64,000 bases of DNA from Rachicladosporium sp. CCFEE 5018. Its lineage: Eukaryota > Ascomycota > Dothideomycetes > Cladosporiales > Cladosporiaceae. The notes under the pieces were generated by a model. It worked only from the letters and a program-made list of their open reading frames with translations. It was not told the origin of the DNA and searched no databases. This document shows positions 10,971 to 22,478 of this stretch, piece by piece. Position 1 is the first letter of the stretch, and each line of letters starts with the position of its first letter. The position numbers were made by a program, and so were the translations under genes. The stretch covers positions 233,171-297,170 of the forward strand of contig KZ111143.1 in the NCBI GenBank assembly GCA_002077045.2, written 5' to 3'.

Positions 10971-13175
10971 GTCTGGACTTTGCGTTTCTGTTTGACGGCG
11001 AGACAGTTTCATATTAACTGTATTGTACGGAGCCATATCCGTGCTGGTGCCTTTGCAACTCACCATCCCGTGTGCTTGATCGCTTTATTTCGGTCGCATG
11101 CACTGGCCGGCCGTGCACGTGTGGACGGCAGGTAGAGACTGCAGATCAGGCAACTAGCCGGTCTCGAATGAGAGGCCCGTATCGAGGGTTCGTGAAGGTA
11201 GTCGAGCCGAACTTGCATCTTTGCTGTGCGCCTCGATGATCTAACGGCTGGTCAGTCAGGTTGTTGGTGTATGCAAGATGTGATCCTCACATACCAAGGC
11301 AGTCGGTGCGCAGAGCCGCAGCACCGTTGTCGAACGTTTGACAGGGCTAATATGTTGAGTAGTCTTGATCCTGTCGAAACCGCCCAATCAGCGTCGCAAA
11401 GTACTGATGAACAGGTGGGATGTCTCGGTACTCGAAGCGTCGCGTGGGAAACTAGGATCCCGCGCAGCGGACCGTGAGGTGGAAAAGCTTGCCGCTATTA
11501 GAAAGACTTGTGTGAGTCAAGGGCTATCATACTGAACCAGCTTCTTGGACCCAGTGAGTGGATTGGTGTTGATTGTGTGCTTGAAGTATAAGAGGGCTAT
11601 GCTGAGACGTTGGGGCCGATGTATCTTGCGTGCGCGACCAAGTGCTGGAAAGGCGCCAGGAAGGGCTGAGATCTGACGCGGAATAGAATGACGCTCAATA
11701 AATGCGCACACTGGACCATGATATTACAGCGATCTCGACAGCTCCATGCGGCAGAGGGCCAAGATGTATGAGACGTAGCAGTAGATAGTGCATTGCGGCT
11801 TGCCCGCAACATGATGGAGACGAGCGTGCTCAAGCCGTCCTGCCTCTGGTCCACAGCAGCCTACGCCCGAACCGCAGACATTCGAAGCGCAAGGACGTCG
11901 CAGTAGTGACGGTTATGTTGAAGGATGGCGACTAGCGGATGGCGAGTCCAATCACATTGCACGCCGCTCGAGCGTATAAGCTTGTCTGGCAAATCATAGT
12001 CTCCCGAGTCATGGTAACAGAGGCCACGGGATGACCACTCGAAGCCATAGCTGTTGCAGAAATGGAATCGCGTGTAATCCATCCGGTTCGTGAACCGCGT
12101 AGCTGCGAAAGCAAGCAGACGAAAGTGACATACGGCAAGAAAATGGGGCCAAACCTTAATTGTGGCATAGTTATAACGTTACCACAGCCCCACGAGTGGA
12201 GCCGGAATAGATGTCAATGTACCTCTCCAAGCATTCGATAGCTTAGCTCCCGCGGTGGCCGAGCGGTGAAGCCGCTACCTGCTCGAGTGTCACTCTTGTT
12301 CCACTGCGGAGCGAGCGGTGAGATCTGCAAACAAGCGTATGGAAACTCCGAAGCTCGGCAGCACTAGGGTTACCGTGGGGGAATTATGATCTCGAGATGC
12401 GAACCCGAGTGCTGGTGGGGTACCCTGTAGGCCCAGTAGGGTATATGTGTAGTGTATGGAGCTTGTCGACGTCGTTTGGTGGACACAAGTCGAGCAATCG
12501 AAGTCGTACTGCCGATCATCTCCGCCTCGATCGTGAGGAGCTTGTGGTCTTGTGGGTATGACCATACAAAGTGGAAGCGGCTGCGTGGTTTCGTGGCCGC
12601 GCTCCGGAGACGATCATACCGGTGAGCACCCGCAGATGAGAAGCGATGAGGTGTCGTCAGCGATAGACCCGCGCCATCGGGTCGTAGGCATAGGGCTGCA
12701 GCATACCGTCATGCATCCACTGTGCGTCGCCAATGCGAGATTGGTGTTGCGCCATCGCCAGGTGGAGATTTCGAGGGTCCAGAAGGTCACGGGCACTCGC
12801 GTAGAGGACGTGTTCAAGACCGTGGAAAGCCCCATTGGTCAAGCAGGAAAGCTCACCTCACAGACGCTGTACGCCATCAAGGGAGATAGAAATGTGTTCC
12901 GACGATCCACTCTCACCGTGGCTGTACGCCCTGCATCTGATACAGGTGTTCTGGCAGAGACCATGTGATGGCAGGTCGACAAAAGTGAGAGTGCACTCCG
13001 TAGGCGGTCAAAGATGCAGGCGCGACCGGGCCAAAGCGTATCGATATCAAGGCTTGGCACGCCAGAACGCGTCTACAACATCGCGTCTCGATCAACATGA
13101 CTATCAGCAGCCAACCCATCACCATGGCCCGGTCACACACCAGCATCATACAGACATTATTATAGATCTCAAATA
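10971..13175. other. Intergenic with tRNA-like relic and a short palindrome
   Basis: About 2.2 kb between the divergent NmrA-like and homeodomain genes. No coding region is supported. It holds a perfect palindrome-like site CGGTTC-GT-GAACCG at 12084-12097. A tRNA-Ser/Leu A-box-like segment (GGTGGCCGAGCGGT) lies near 12255, but no matching B box or acceptor strand follows. Confidence 0.5.
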
Positions 13176-14834
13176 ATGCCTCAGGACTTCCCCCAACCTG
13201 CCGCCGCTGCGACTGTAGGCTCGACATCGCCAGCTATGGACGACCTACCATCGGGAAGACAGAAGAGGAAGAGGACAAGGTACACAAGCTATACATGAAG
13301 CTATGCATGGACACCTGGATAGTTGCTGATCCTGCTGAACAGTCCTGAGGATCAGATCGCCCTCGAAGCTGCCTATTCACGTGATCCGAAGCCAGACAAG
13401 ACAGCACGCCAAGAATTGGTGAAGCTGGTGGCCATGGGTGAGAAGGAAGTCCAGGTAGGTCCATGGTATCGTACGATGCTGGTCCACACTGACAGCTTCT
13501 AGATCTGGTTTCAGAACCGACGGCAGAGCTCGAGACGGAAGAGTCGACCACTGCTGCCCCATGAAGTCGCGCAGTATCATGCAGCTCGTGCCGGACAAAC
13601 GTGTGAACATGGAGCATTCCACGAGCGCGACGTGAATCCCGAAAGTGATGACAGCAACGCTACGATAGCAGACGAGGGTATGCATTCGGTCTGCCGCGAT
13701 ACTGCGACGGGACAGCATCGGGATGTTGACGCATGGCGCAACTTCAAGTCCCCTACTGAAGGCGGCCTTCTTCCAGCTGCTTCACAACCTCTGCGAAGAG
13801 CTAGCAGCATGTCTCAACTACCAAGTAGCAGCTTCGTCGCAGCAACTACTTCGAATGTCGGGTACTTCTCGAATAAGAGGCGAGCGTCTGCCATGCACCA
13901 ACACGATGATCGCCCTTCGCTGACCGCTGTTCGAGTGGTCACTGCATCGTCCGAGCGACTTCTGAGGAAGTCATCATCGATTGTCCGGTTAGCGATGGAT
14001 GCCGATGGCGCAGCACGCATCACGACAAAAGACGGATCGTCACCGTCGCCACCTCGACCGCTACAAGACGCCACTCAGGCTTCTTTAGATGTCTCGCAGG
14101 GCCCAGCTCCCAGTGCCTTGGACTTATGTAGCTCTACCAACTCATCGCAGTCTCTACGTCGATCGATGACTGGACGGTCGCGGGACTCGCGTGCCTGGGA
14201 GTTCTGGTGCGACAAGGACTCGCGAACGGAGATCGAAGACAGGTCAGCAGCAGACGAGTCTGGCTCGGCGTCGAACGCGATCGGTTTGATGCGTGCTACT
14301 TCGGGACGGTCCATCCTGGGACCTCTCACCAGCAAACGGGCTTTGGGCCTTCATCGGACCTCGTCTGCCAAGCGAGCCAAAGTCGATCAAGCACAACCCA
14401 GCTTGGTCCGCTCGAGTACTTCCAGCGGAAGACTTCAGCAGGGACGGCATGAGGCTGCTTCCTTTCGGGCGCCAAAGCTACGCTACTCACTCTCGAATGC
14501 TCAGATCATCATTCCAGGGAACGATTCTGACAAGGAGAACTGGTCACCAAATCGTGCAGTGATGGCAGCCTCGGATGATCAGATCAAGCCTGTCAGCAAA
14601 GGGGTGCTGTCCGAGAAGCGCGGCGGTGTCAACATGGCAAGGAGCGGTCGGAAGCAGTCTCCCCTCAAGGGCAGGCTTTCGCGGACTGGAGTCGACGAGA
14701 ACGCGAATCTCGACGCTGATGCAGAGCTGGCCGCATTCATGCGCAGCGATCGAAGAAGTCGCAGCATTTCTGAGGACGAGGAGCTGAACTGCGTGCAAGG
14801 ACTGCTGTCGCTGAGTCAAGGCGCATGGCGATGA
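13176..14834 (+). CDS. Homeodomain transcription factor with KEN box
   Basis: Three exons: 13176-13279, 13343-13454 and 13503-14834. The introns are 63 bp (gtacac...ctgaacag, phase 2) and 48 bp (gtaggt...ttctag, phase 0), giving 515 residues. The homeodomain spans about residues 30-90: a basic start (GRQKRKRT), helix 1 (PEDQIALEAAYSRDPKPD), and the recognition helix IWFQNRRQ encoded directly at the exon 2/3 junction. The long C-terminal part is Ser/Arg-rich and probably disordered. It contains DKENWSP around 14529-14552, a KEN-box-like degron next to an SP site. Fungal homeodomain repressors such as Yox1 are cell-cycle regulated, so the KEN motif suggests APC/C control; that is inference. DNA-binding function is secure, the target genes are not. 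Confidence 0.9.
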
Positions 14835-15276
14835 GAATTCTAGCTTTTCTCCTTTGTTGAATAGCGCCGTGAATGACTAGCAGGGAGCTATGCGCGACCA
14901 CGCCGCGTGCAATGCATTTGCAGGAGAGAGAGCAGCATGCGCTTCTTGTAGCGAACATGGGCTCGTCCCCTAACCGGCATAAAGTAAGTCCGCTCCGAAA
15001 GCTAGAAAAGCAATAGCAGATTGCCGATTTCCATATTCCAGATCGACACTTCCCATTCGCGCCAAGAGTCTTGCGTACGTGCACTGAGTGTTGACAGCGA
15101 TGCCGTAAGTCCGAGATCTTTAATGCTGTGCACATCGTACAGCCTGCTGCCGCGTCTTCGATTACATTCACCAACGCATCGTAGGTAGCAAACGCTCTTA
15201 TCTTTGCATCCTCTCGAGAATGGCAGACACGCAGCGATACGCGAAGCGAAGGGATCAACACAGCTAACATCGTACC
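14835..15276. other. Intergenic, no supported gene
   Basis: Spacer between two plus-strand genes. The minus-strand open frame that crosses it also overlaps the homeodomain gene's 3' end and shows no recognisable domain. Confidence 0.5.
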
Positions 15277-17068
15277 ATGGAAGGGTTTCGTAACGTTCCT
15301 TTCATATCAGCATCCGGCACATCCCGCATGCGACAAGATACTGCTCATCGAAGCAACTCAAACTATCGAATACGTCCCCTCGTCATGCCTGATACTTCGG
15401 CGAACTCAGTCAGCGTCGGTATCCTAGGTGCTGGCTTCGCCGGACTACGATGTGCGGACGTCCTGCTCCAGCATGGCGTTAAAGTCACCATCTTCGAAGC
15501 TCGCGACCGCATAGGAGGCCGAGTCGCCCAAAGCAATGCGCTGGGTCATGTCGTAGATCTGTAGGTCAGCGCACCCTGCTTGAGGCGCCCAGTAGCTGAA
15601 TTGCAATTGACGTCGTTGCAGTGGACCGAACTGGATTCATGGCACTGACGATAATCCGATCATGAAGCTCGCTCAACGGACTGGTACGCAATTGCACAGT
15701 TGGGACGAAGAACATCAGGCTGTGTTTGATGCAGAAGGTCTCTCAGTCGACCCCGCCGAAGCTGCCGAGTTCACTCGCTTGATCTGGGACGATGGTCTAG
15801 TCGCAGCGGCGTTCAAGTACAGCAACGAGCATGGCTCGGAGATTCAGGCTTCGATGAGTCTGTACGACTTCTTTGTCGAGCGTGCAGGGCAGCTTTTCAC
15901 TGACCTGGACACTGAAGCTGCAAGTCGGAAACGGGAACGCTTCCTGCAGACGGCTAGTATGTGGGGCGCATACGTCGGGTCAGCGACGGACAAGCAAAGT
16001 CTGAGATTCTTCTGGCTTGAGGAGTGTATCGAGGGTGAGAATCCATTCGTTGCCGGGACTTACACGAAGATTTTGGAGAGTGTCGCAGCGCCTGCTGTGA
16101 AGCGTGCGGAGATCCGGCTGGAGACGAGAGTCACCGGTGTGCATTCGCGAGAAGGTGAGGGCATGAAGAAACCGATCATCGAGACAGCATCGGGAGAGCG
16201 ATGTGAGTTCGATGAGGTAGTCGTCACATCTCCTCTGGGCTGGCTAAAGCGAAATACCGACATATTCCACCCAGCACTTACGCCTCGATTAACGCAGGCG
16301 ATCGACAATATTGGCTACGGCACATTAGATAAGGTCTACCTCACCTTCCCGGCTGCTTTCTGGCACGACTCGAAATCACTCATATCAAACTCGGACACGG
16401 CAGTCAACGGCGAGGTATCGATAGTCAACGGGCTAGACCCGCATCACACGACGCCCAATCTCCACGCTCCAACCTTACCGCTCCATCAACCTGCCAAAAC
16501 CTCATCTGCTTCGAGCTACCCAGGCTTCGTCCACTATCTCCCTCCGAGCTATGCCTCAGCCACGAATCCACACTCTTGGGACCTGCAAGCGCTAAATCTC
16601 GCGGCGTTGCCATCCCCGACGGCGCATCCGACGCTACTATTCTACATCTACGGTGATTGCGCAAAGCACATAGCAAACCTGTCCACATCACTCGACCAAC
16701 CAGCCCTCCAAGAAGCTCTGATAGACTTTTTTTCGCCCTACATCGCTCTCCTGCCCAACTACAAGTCCGACTCGCCCGCCTGCAAGCCCACAGTCGCGCT
16801 CGCTACGGCCTGGGCAGCAGATGAGCTAGCTGGCTATGGTAGCTACTCGAACTTCCAAGTCAGGCTAGAGGAGGGCGATAAGGACATCGAGATCATGAGA
16901 GCCGGGATGCCCGAGCGTGGTGTCTGGTTTGCTGGGGAGCACACGGCGCCGTTCGTTGCATTGGGGACGAGTACGGGTGCTTACTGGGCTGGAGAGGGTG
17001 TTGGGGATAGGATTGTGGCACGTTATGGCCTCGACAGCATGGCGAAGAAAGATGAGCGCGAATCCTGA
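15277..17068 (+). CDS. FAD-dependent amine oxidase (polyamine-oxidase-like)
   Basis: Two exons, 15277-15560 and 15622-17068, with a 61-bp intron (gtaggt...ttgcag, phase 2), giving 576 residues. The dinucleotide-binding loop GILGAGFAG lies near residue 48, followed by the family signature EARDRIGGR. The spliced junction restores DLGPNWIHGTDDNP, a conserved amine-oxidase block. The C-terminus carries WFAGEHTAPFVALGTSTGAYWAGE, which contacts the flavin. The enzyme should oxidise a polyamine or related amine, releasing aldehyde and hydrogen peroxide. There is no clear signal peptide. Met37 (15385) is an equally good start, since it begins just before the FAD fold. No SWIRM domain is present, so an LSD1-type histone demethylase is unlikely. 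Confidence 0.88.
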
Positions 17069-17559
17069 CAGTACAAATAGTAAACCCTGTCTCTCCACTC
17101 AATCCAGAACATGTCTTGCTCCTGTAAGATCGGTTGTGCTATCGGTCTGGATGCTCGAGAGGGGCCGTTATGATTGATAAATGCAGCTTACATCATGTCT
17201 CTCGAGGACACTATATAGATCATGCTTGCTTTCGCAGGTGTTCTAGTGGGAGCAGAGAAGCAGTGCAGTGTTCTAGAGAGTGAACTTCAGTATGCCATCT
17301 CACTAATTTGAGAGCAATCTCCAGGACTTGCGGCGTACAACATAGTCGCACAAGGATCCCTAGGACACCATTTGAGAAGATCGACTAGAGCGACGCTTTA
17401 TACGGTGCATCAGACATACAGCGACATCATCGTCGAGCTTATAAAAAGTCCCCAACACCATGCTAAACGCTCAGGGCGAATCATATCGTTCAAAGCGAGT
17501 CCGCCTCCATTTCCGTAGCTCATCATGCCTTGCTCACTCACACACTCAGTCACACTACC
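17069..17559. other. Convergent 3' intergenic region
   Basis: Short spacer between the 3' ends of the amine oxidase (+) and the BRCT gene (-). No gene was seen; it should hold both polyadenylation regions. Confidence 0.6.
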
Positions 17560-19200
17560 TCACTTCTTCCTACCTTTCTTCGCCGCAGCCTTCACTGCCT
17601 CCCCATCAATCTTGAACTCATCTCCATCCAGCAGCAGCTCCCCTCGAATGATCGACTGCGAAAGCAGGTCCCTCTTGAATACGTCCTTGCCACCGTTCCT
17701 GAGTTCGGTGACGTCCTGATCCTTGCCCTCGCAGCCAATGAACACGACATTGCCCTTTCTGTCCAGACCTTTGCGAGGCGTGCCTGATTCCACACGAGTC
17801 GCACCGGCTTCCACCAGCATCGCCCTCACGCTCGCAAAGCCGCTCTCGCCGTACTGCTTGTGCAGTGGTTGCGTGAGGTAGATTACTTTGTTGGCGAATA
17901 GCTTAGATCGATCCACCTCGGCTGTCTCGATGAGGTCTTCGTGGACGTAGTCAGCTGAAGGCAGAACATGATCTGCCTTCATGGAGTCCGTGATCCAATC
18001 ATCTGTGACCACTGCCTTGCCGAGGACTAAGGATCGCAGTACCTTTGCAGTCTTCGGCAGCTCACCTTTGCCCACGACGCAGATGAAGTCGGCTTTCTTG
18101 GTGGGTACATCGTCGATAACCGTGATGTTATGTCCCTTGAGCCAGATCTTTGCTTTCTCTGTGTGCTTACTTGAGCTTAGTAGGACCTTGGCAGGCGTTG
18201 TAGATGCAGCAGAAGAAGCAGATGCAGATGGGATCTCAACACGAGGAGACGACTTGATATCGGCAGAGTGACGAGGAGTCTTACGTGCAGACTTGTAGAC
18301 CGCGGGCTTGGCCTTCTTCGACCTCTTGAGCGGAGCGGCATCTTCTCCGTCGTCGGGCAGAGATCTCTTCGAAAGGCGCATGGACCTCTCGGCGGCTGAG
18401 GATGCCGCGGATCTCTCGTCCAGATCGGTGGAAGATAGCTCAGGCTGAGGCGGAGTCGATACGAGAGGAGGAGCAGCGAATGAGTTCTCTTCTGCTGGTG
18501 CTGCATCTTGAGTAGACGGAAGCTCATCCTCCTGCTGTTCTGCTTGCGCTGTAGAGTAGACAGGTTCCGTACCTGCGGTTAAGGGCCGCAGCCCCTGAGG
18601 CGTCTCACCGATTGCTGGGTCTTGGTTCTCATCTCGAAGGCGCGGAGTGGTGCTCCTAACATGGCTAATGTCGAGATCGTCTTCGTCTTCCGTCATATCG
18701 TCGTGTATCTGATCCTTCCCATCGTCCAGATCCACGTTGGACGATTTCACCTGGACATCTGTGGGTTCAATCGCGGATGAAGCTTGAGCATCCTGAACTA
18801 CAAGCATGATCTTACAATTATGGCTTGGGAAATCGACAGTGTCGCCAACACGGAGGTAGATGAAGTTAGCCTGTGTGGACGTGCTCGCTGGGATGTCGAG
18901 AGGCTCTTGTTCTGTAAGTGTGGATGTCGTTGCTTGTGATGGCGACTCTATGCAGACAGGGACCAACGGCGACAAAACAACACTCTTCCCGTTCGAGCGA
19001 AATGTCGCGATTGTGTGTTCAGGCGACCTTTCGTTGTCGCCGAGCTTCAGTAGATCGTCGTGTTTGGTCAACGCGAAGGTAACGTGTTGGCCGGTGGCAA
19101 AGTTGACCTCATCCTCAGAGCTAGGAGGACTGCTACCACGCGATAGTCTGATACTATTGCCCTTCAACATCTGGCGTAGTGCCAGTCTGCTGCGCGACAT
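17560..19200 (-). CDS. Twin-BRCT protein with FHA-like N-terminus (Mdb1/MDC1-like)
   Basis: Single exon, 546 residues. Two C-terminal BRCT repeats are visible. The first (about 336-425) has the conserved Trp in VVTDDWITDSM; the second (about 434-535) starts LFANKVIYLTQP. Residues about 30-135 contain beta-strand-like segments ending FIYLRVGDTVDF, compatible with a divergent FHA domain, but this is weak. The middle is acidic and Ser/Thr-Pro-rich with a basic patch (LKRSKKAKP), probably disordered and nuclear. An FHA-linker-twin-BRCT layout is that of fission yeast Mdb1 and animal MDC1, which bind phosphorylated H2A at DNA breaks. The BRCT call is firm; the Mdb1 link is inference. Confidence 0.78.
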   Translation of the reverse strand: MSRSRLALRQMLKGNSIRLSRGSSPPSSEDEVNFATGQHVTFALTKHDDLLKLGDNERSPEHTIATFRSNGKSVVLSPLVPVCIESPSQATTSTLTEQEPLDIPASTSTQANFIYLRVGDTVDFPSHNCKIMLVVQDAQASSAIEPTDVQVKSSNVDLDDGKDQIHDDMTEDEDDLDISHVRSTTPRLRDENQDPAIGETPQGLRPLTAGTEPVYSTAQAEQQEDELPSTQDAAPAEENSFAAPPLVSTPPQPELSSTDLDERSAASSAAERSMRLSKRSLPDDGEDAAPLKRSKKAKPAVYKSARKTPRHSADIKSSPRVEIPSASASSAASTTPAKVLLSSSKHTEKAKIWLKGHNITVIDDVPTKKADFICVVGKGELPKTAKVLRSLVLGKAVVTDDWITDSMKADHVLPSADYVHEDLIETAEVDRSKLFANKVIYLTQPLHKQYGESGFASVRAMLVEAGATRVESGTPRKGLDRKGNVVFIGCEGKDQDVTELRNGGKDVFKRDLLSQSIIRGELLLDGDEFKIDGEAVKAAAKKGRKK

Positions 19201-20142
19201 TCTGGATTGTGGATGGAGGAACAGCAGGTTGGAGTGATGTTGACCTTGTGGGGGAATGAGGTGAATGAAGGTGATGGTGAACGCGAGAACATCGCGCCAT
19301 CAGGTGACCAGCTTCGCTCTTTCCTCCAAGTCCAATCTCCCTTCGCTCCTGCACACAGGAAACTCGATCGTGCAACTATCACGGCAGCCGCAAATAATGT
19401 ACAAGGCGGTGCCATGTCAGCGAGAAGCGAGTGTTGCTAGACGCGCAAATGTACCCTCTCCATGGTAATCCACTCGCGCTCACACTGACGTGGTTACACT
19501 GGTAGATGCGCAAGAGATCAACGATCTTGCAGGAGAAAGCACGACCAATGTAAACGTCCTTCAAATGAGCTCAACTATGCCTCGTGTAGTGTCAGTCCAG
19601 TGTCTCCAAGGTAAGACCATGGCAACATCAACTACAATACTAAGGACGCTTGGGCCTGTCCTGGTATGAAGACAACATTCTACGAGTGCTGAATCGCCAT
19701 GCACATGCTCGTCTAGATCCTTCCACTTTTACACCATGGCTGCCACTTCCAGTCTTGCTATTTGCTATTTCTGCTCGTCACTTGCACGTGGCATTGCTGC
19801 CCTGCTCAGCACCTCATATTCTCCAGTCCCTCCCTCACCCTCGTTTCATTCGCATTGTGCCAGCCACTGCACCACAACAATCCTTCCAGCCACAATCCCT
19901 CCTTCCATTCAGTGGACTGTCGTATTGTTCCAGTTGCACGACAAGCTCGCCGCCGCGAGAGGCGGCCAGTCATTCCTTTGATCACGACACAGTCAAGTTG
20001 CTTTCCAACCTTTGAGCCATTGCCTCATCGTCTGCAAACCACCGGTGAGTGAACCAATGCCACAGGAGAAACGACCATAGCTGACAGCGACATAGCAAAA
20101 TCCACGTTACCACAGTCTGAATCGCAAGCCCATCGCTGAGCC
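19201..20142. other. Divergent promoter region, no supported gene
   Basis: About 0.94 kb between the divergent BRCT and Ste2 genes. The Ste2-proximal part is C/T-rich, as in leader sequences. Small open frames near 19650-20050 have no recognisable content. Confidence 0.55.
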
Positions 20143-21477
20143 ATGGCACCCTTCCCCAACATGGCACTGCACGCCACGGCAGCTTCACCACCACCAGGAT
20201 TCGACGTGAACAACCAGACCTTCAACCTCGTAGACGCGGACGGCGTGACGCTCTGGCCAACCAGCACCGACGACATCAACACAGTCAAGAACCTGGCCGT
20301 CCAAACTGCAATCATCTTCGCCACCCAGCTGGGAGCTTCAGCCATGCTACTCTGCGTGCTGCTGGTCATGACCGCATCGAGCAAGCGCCGCAGCTCCGCG
20401 TTCATCTTCAATGTACTCGCTCTGGTCTGCAACGTCATCCGCTGCACGATCCAGTGCGTCGAGATGGTCGGCCCTTTCATGGACTTCGTCCTCGTTGTCA
20501 TGCAGATATATGATGTTGCTGGCATTCACGAGGCTGTTGCCCAGTCGGTCACTTGCAGCGTCATGACGACGCTGGTCTTCATCTTCCTCCAGGCGGCACT
20601 CATCTTCCAAGTCAAGGTAGTCGTCATGACGGCTGGCAGAATCCAGCGGGTGGCCATTCTGAGCTTCTGCTGCGTGATCTCCCTGCTCGCCATCGCTTTC
20701 CGCCTCAATCTGCTGGTCATCAATTGCAAGAACACGATCAATTCGAGAGCACTGTCGCCTGAAGCTGTCGATGCGCAGAACTGGGCTCAGAGCGTTTCGA
20801 ACATCTGTCAAATCGTGGCTATCTGCACGTTCAGCCTAATCTTCGTCGCGAAGCTAGGCTTTGCTATCAGAGCTCGTCGCCACATGGGACTGAAGCAGTT
20901 CGGCGCGATGCAGATCATCTTCATCATGGGCTGCCAGACGCTGTTCGTGCCAGGTGTGTATCTTTATCTTCATCACTTCCCAGATCCAAATACTGACAAT
21001 GTTCCAGTCATCTTCGCAATCCTCGACTACTACGCCATGCGCGGCGCCCAGCTCGGCTCCTTCGTCGAAACCCTCGTCGCCATCTTCCTTCCCCTGAGCA
21101 GCATGTGGGCGTCTACAGACGTTAAGAGCCGACGCGTCGCCATGCCAGCCAATAACCCTGCCCATCGAGCAATCCCCGTCGGACACTCCGCCTATACCAC
21201 CGACGACGGATACAGCTCCAAGAGAAAGCTCGTCGATGATGATACTGTGGACACACTCGTGGCGTCATCGCAGACTCCGACTTCAAGCCACCACAATTCG
21301 CCTGTCAAGCTTGAGGCGAGAGGAGAGCCGAAGGTCAGCGTGACTGCTGGACATCGCGAGAGCTACATGAGCGATACGGATGATTTGGAGATGCAGAAGA
21401 TCGGGCAGAATGTGAGGGTTGATCGGTCGTATACTGTCCGCTCCGATCCGCATGCTGGCGTTGGGCGCGCTCGCTGA
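20143..21477 (+). CDS. STE2: Ste2-type alpha-pheromone GPCR
   Basis: Seven-transmembrane receptor of the fungal alpha-factor class. An extracellular N-terminus of about 50 residues precedes seven hydrophobic segments. The TM6 block QFGAMQIIFIMGCQTL and the TM7 run FLPLSSMWAS are hallmarks of Ste2/PreB. The cytoplasmic tail (from about residue 325) is rich in Ser/Thr and charged residues. An intron is very likely at 20954-21007 (gtgtgt...gttccag, 54 bp, phase 1, with an actgac branch), although it contains no stop and keeps the frame. Removing it joins TM6 directly to VIFAILDYY as in other Ste2 proteins, leaving 426 residues instead of 444. The receptor would sense peptide pheromone and signal through a heterotrimeric G protein. 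The two Met codons at 20143 and 20161 are both possible starts. Confidence 0.92.
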   Translation: MAPFPNMALHATAASPPPGFDVNNQTFNLVDADGVTLWPTSTDDINTVKNLAVQTAIIFATQLGASAMLLCVLLVMTASSKRRSSAFIFNVLALVCNVIRCTIQCVEMVGPFMDFVLVVMQIYDVAGIHEAVAQSVTCSVMTTLVFIFLQAALIFQVKVVVMTAGRIQRVAILSFCCVISLLAIAFRLNLLVINCKNTINSRALSPEAVDAQNWAQSVSNICQIVAICTFSLIFVAKLGFAIRARRHMGLKQFGAMQIIFIMGCQTLFVPGVYLYLHHFPDPNTDNVPVIFAILDYYAMRGAQLGSFVETLVAIFLPLSSMWASTDVKSRRVAMPANNPAHRAIPVGHSAYTTDDGYSSKRKLVDDDTVDTLVASSQTPTSSHHNSPVKLEARGEPKVSVTAGHRESYMSDTDDLEMQKIGQNVRVDRSYTVRSDPHAGVGRAR

Positions 21478-21963
21478 TGAACTCAAGACATCGATGCCCA
21501 CTTCAGCAAGATTCAAGAGACGCCGGGGGCCATTGCCGCGACACTGGCGTTGATTGACACACACACACACAAATGAGCACTAAGAGCAGTACTTGCACAT
21601 ATCGACATTCGACATACTTACGACGCCTTCGTCTTGCGATCGCATCCTCAGACCATTGTGGCGCTGGTCATTTGCTGAGATGATGTGTAAGTAATGGTAA
21701 TTGTGGAGGCAGCAACGCTCTTTGCAGATGTAGGAGGGAATGGGCATACCAACACATGTAGCATAGTTTACCGCCTCGTCGAGCGAGTGCAGCGGTAGCA
21801 GATAGTATCGTAGAGTCAATGTCATCGATTTCCTTCCTACGCATGTGCTCCGTGACGTTGACTTAGCTATGGTCGCTTTGGCGAAGACCACCCCTCCCAC
21901 GCAAAAGTCATTGCACCATAGTTGCAGTAGGCCAGTACACCACGCTGCTTCGATACCGACTCC
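21478..21963. other. Convergent 3' intergenic region with (AC)n run
   Basis: Spacer between the 3' ends of Ste2 and the FAM32A homologue. A short (AC)n microsatellite lies near 21556-21571. No gene is supported. Confidence 0.6.
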
Positions 21964-22478
21964 TTAGCCAGGTCCGATACGCGGCATGTCGTGGTGCTCG
22001 CTGAGGCCCGAGAGGTACTTGTTCAGCGCCTCGACTCGCTCTTTGTGCGTCTTTACGCCCTCTTTCTTCAGCCGCTCATCGAGCTGCCATGTTGTCAGTA
22101 CCTCCCCCGTTCATGACCTGGCCCAGTGGTAGGATGTGAACATACCCTCTTCCGCCTCGTCTCCTCATGCCGCCTTTGCGTCTCTGTCTTGCCATCCCCT
22201 CGCACTTGTCGATCTGAATGCGCCTCTTGCTGAGGTGCTGCTAATTCTGTATCCGCTTCCTCGTTCGCCAGCGCTCGATCTAATGCGCTCGCATCCTCTC
22301 GCTCCGCTTTATCTGATACAGGTTCCGTGGCGTCGAGAGCAGGTTCCAAGGCCTTGGGAGCGGCAGTCGAAGCTGCCGTGGATTTAGGCTTGGATTTCTT
22401 GTGCTTCGGCTTGGCGATACCGGCGCCTTTTAGCTTGAGGCCACCGGATATGGTATTCTTATAGTCGGAGGAGGGCAT
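21964..22478 (-). CDS. FAM32A-like (DUF1754) nuclear protein
   Basis: Two exons on the minus strand, 22146-22478 and 21964-22083, with a 62-bp intron (gtatgt...atggcag, phase 0), giving 150 residues. The start MPSSDYKNTISGGLKLKG and the basic KPKHKKSKPKS stretch are typical. The spliced C-terminus is strongly conserved: KTETQRRHEETRRKR joined to LDERLKKEGVKTHKERVE and ending HHDMPRIGPG. Human FAM32A inserts its C-terminus into the spliceosome near the 3' splice site during exon ligation; the same role here is inference. Without the intron the conserved tail is lost, so the splice is well supported. Confidence 0.9.

Noticed and set aside
12084..12097. Palindrome CGGTTC-GT-GAACCG as a regulatory operator
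   Set aside because: A single 6-bp-arm site with no second copy nearby and 1.1 kb from either gene; expected by chance.
12241..12400. tRNA-Ser/Leu-like A box (GGTGGCCGAGCGGT) with a CTCGAG anticodon-loop-like stretch
   Set aside because: No B box (GGTTCRANNCC) and no complementary acceptor strand follow within 150 bp on the plus strand. At most it is a relic.
14737..15270. 177-codon minus-strand open frame
   Set aside because: It overlaps the homeodomain coding end and has no domain; probably chance.
21554..21572. (AC)n run as a functional element
   Set aside because: A short microsatellite in a 3' spacer, with no further structure.
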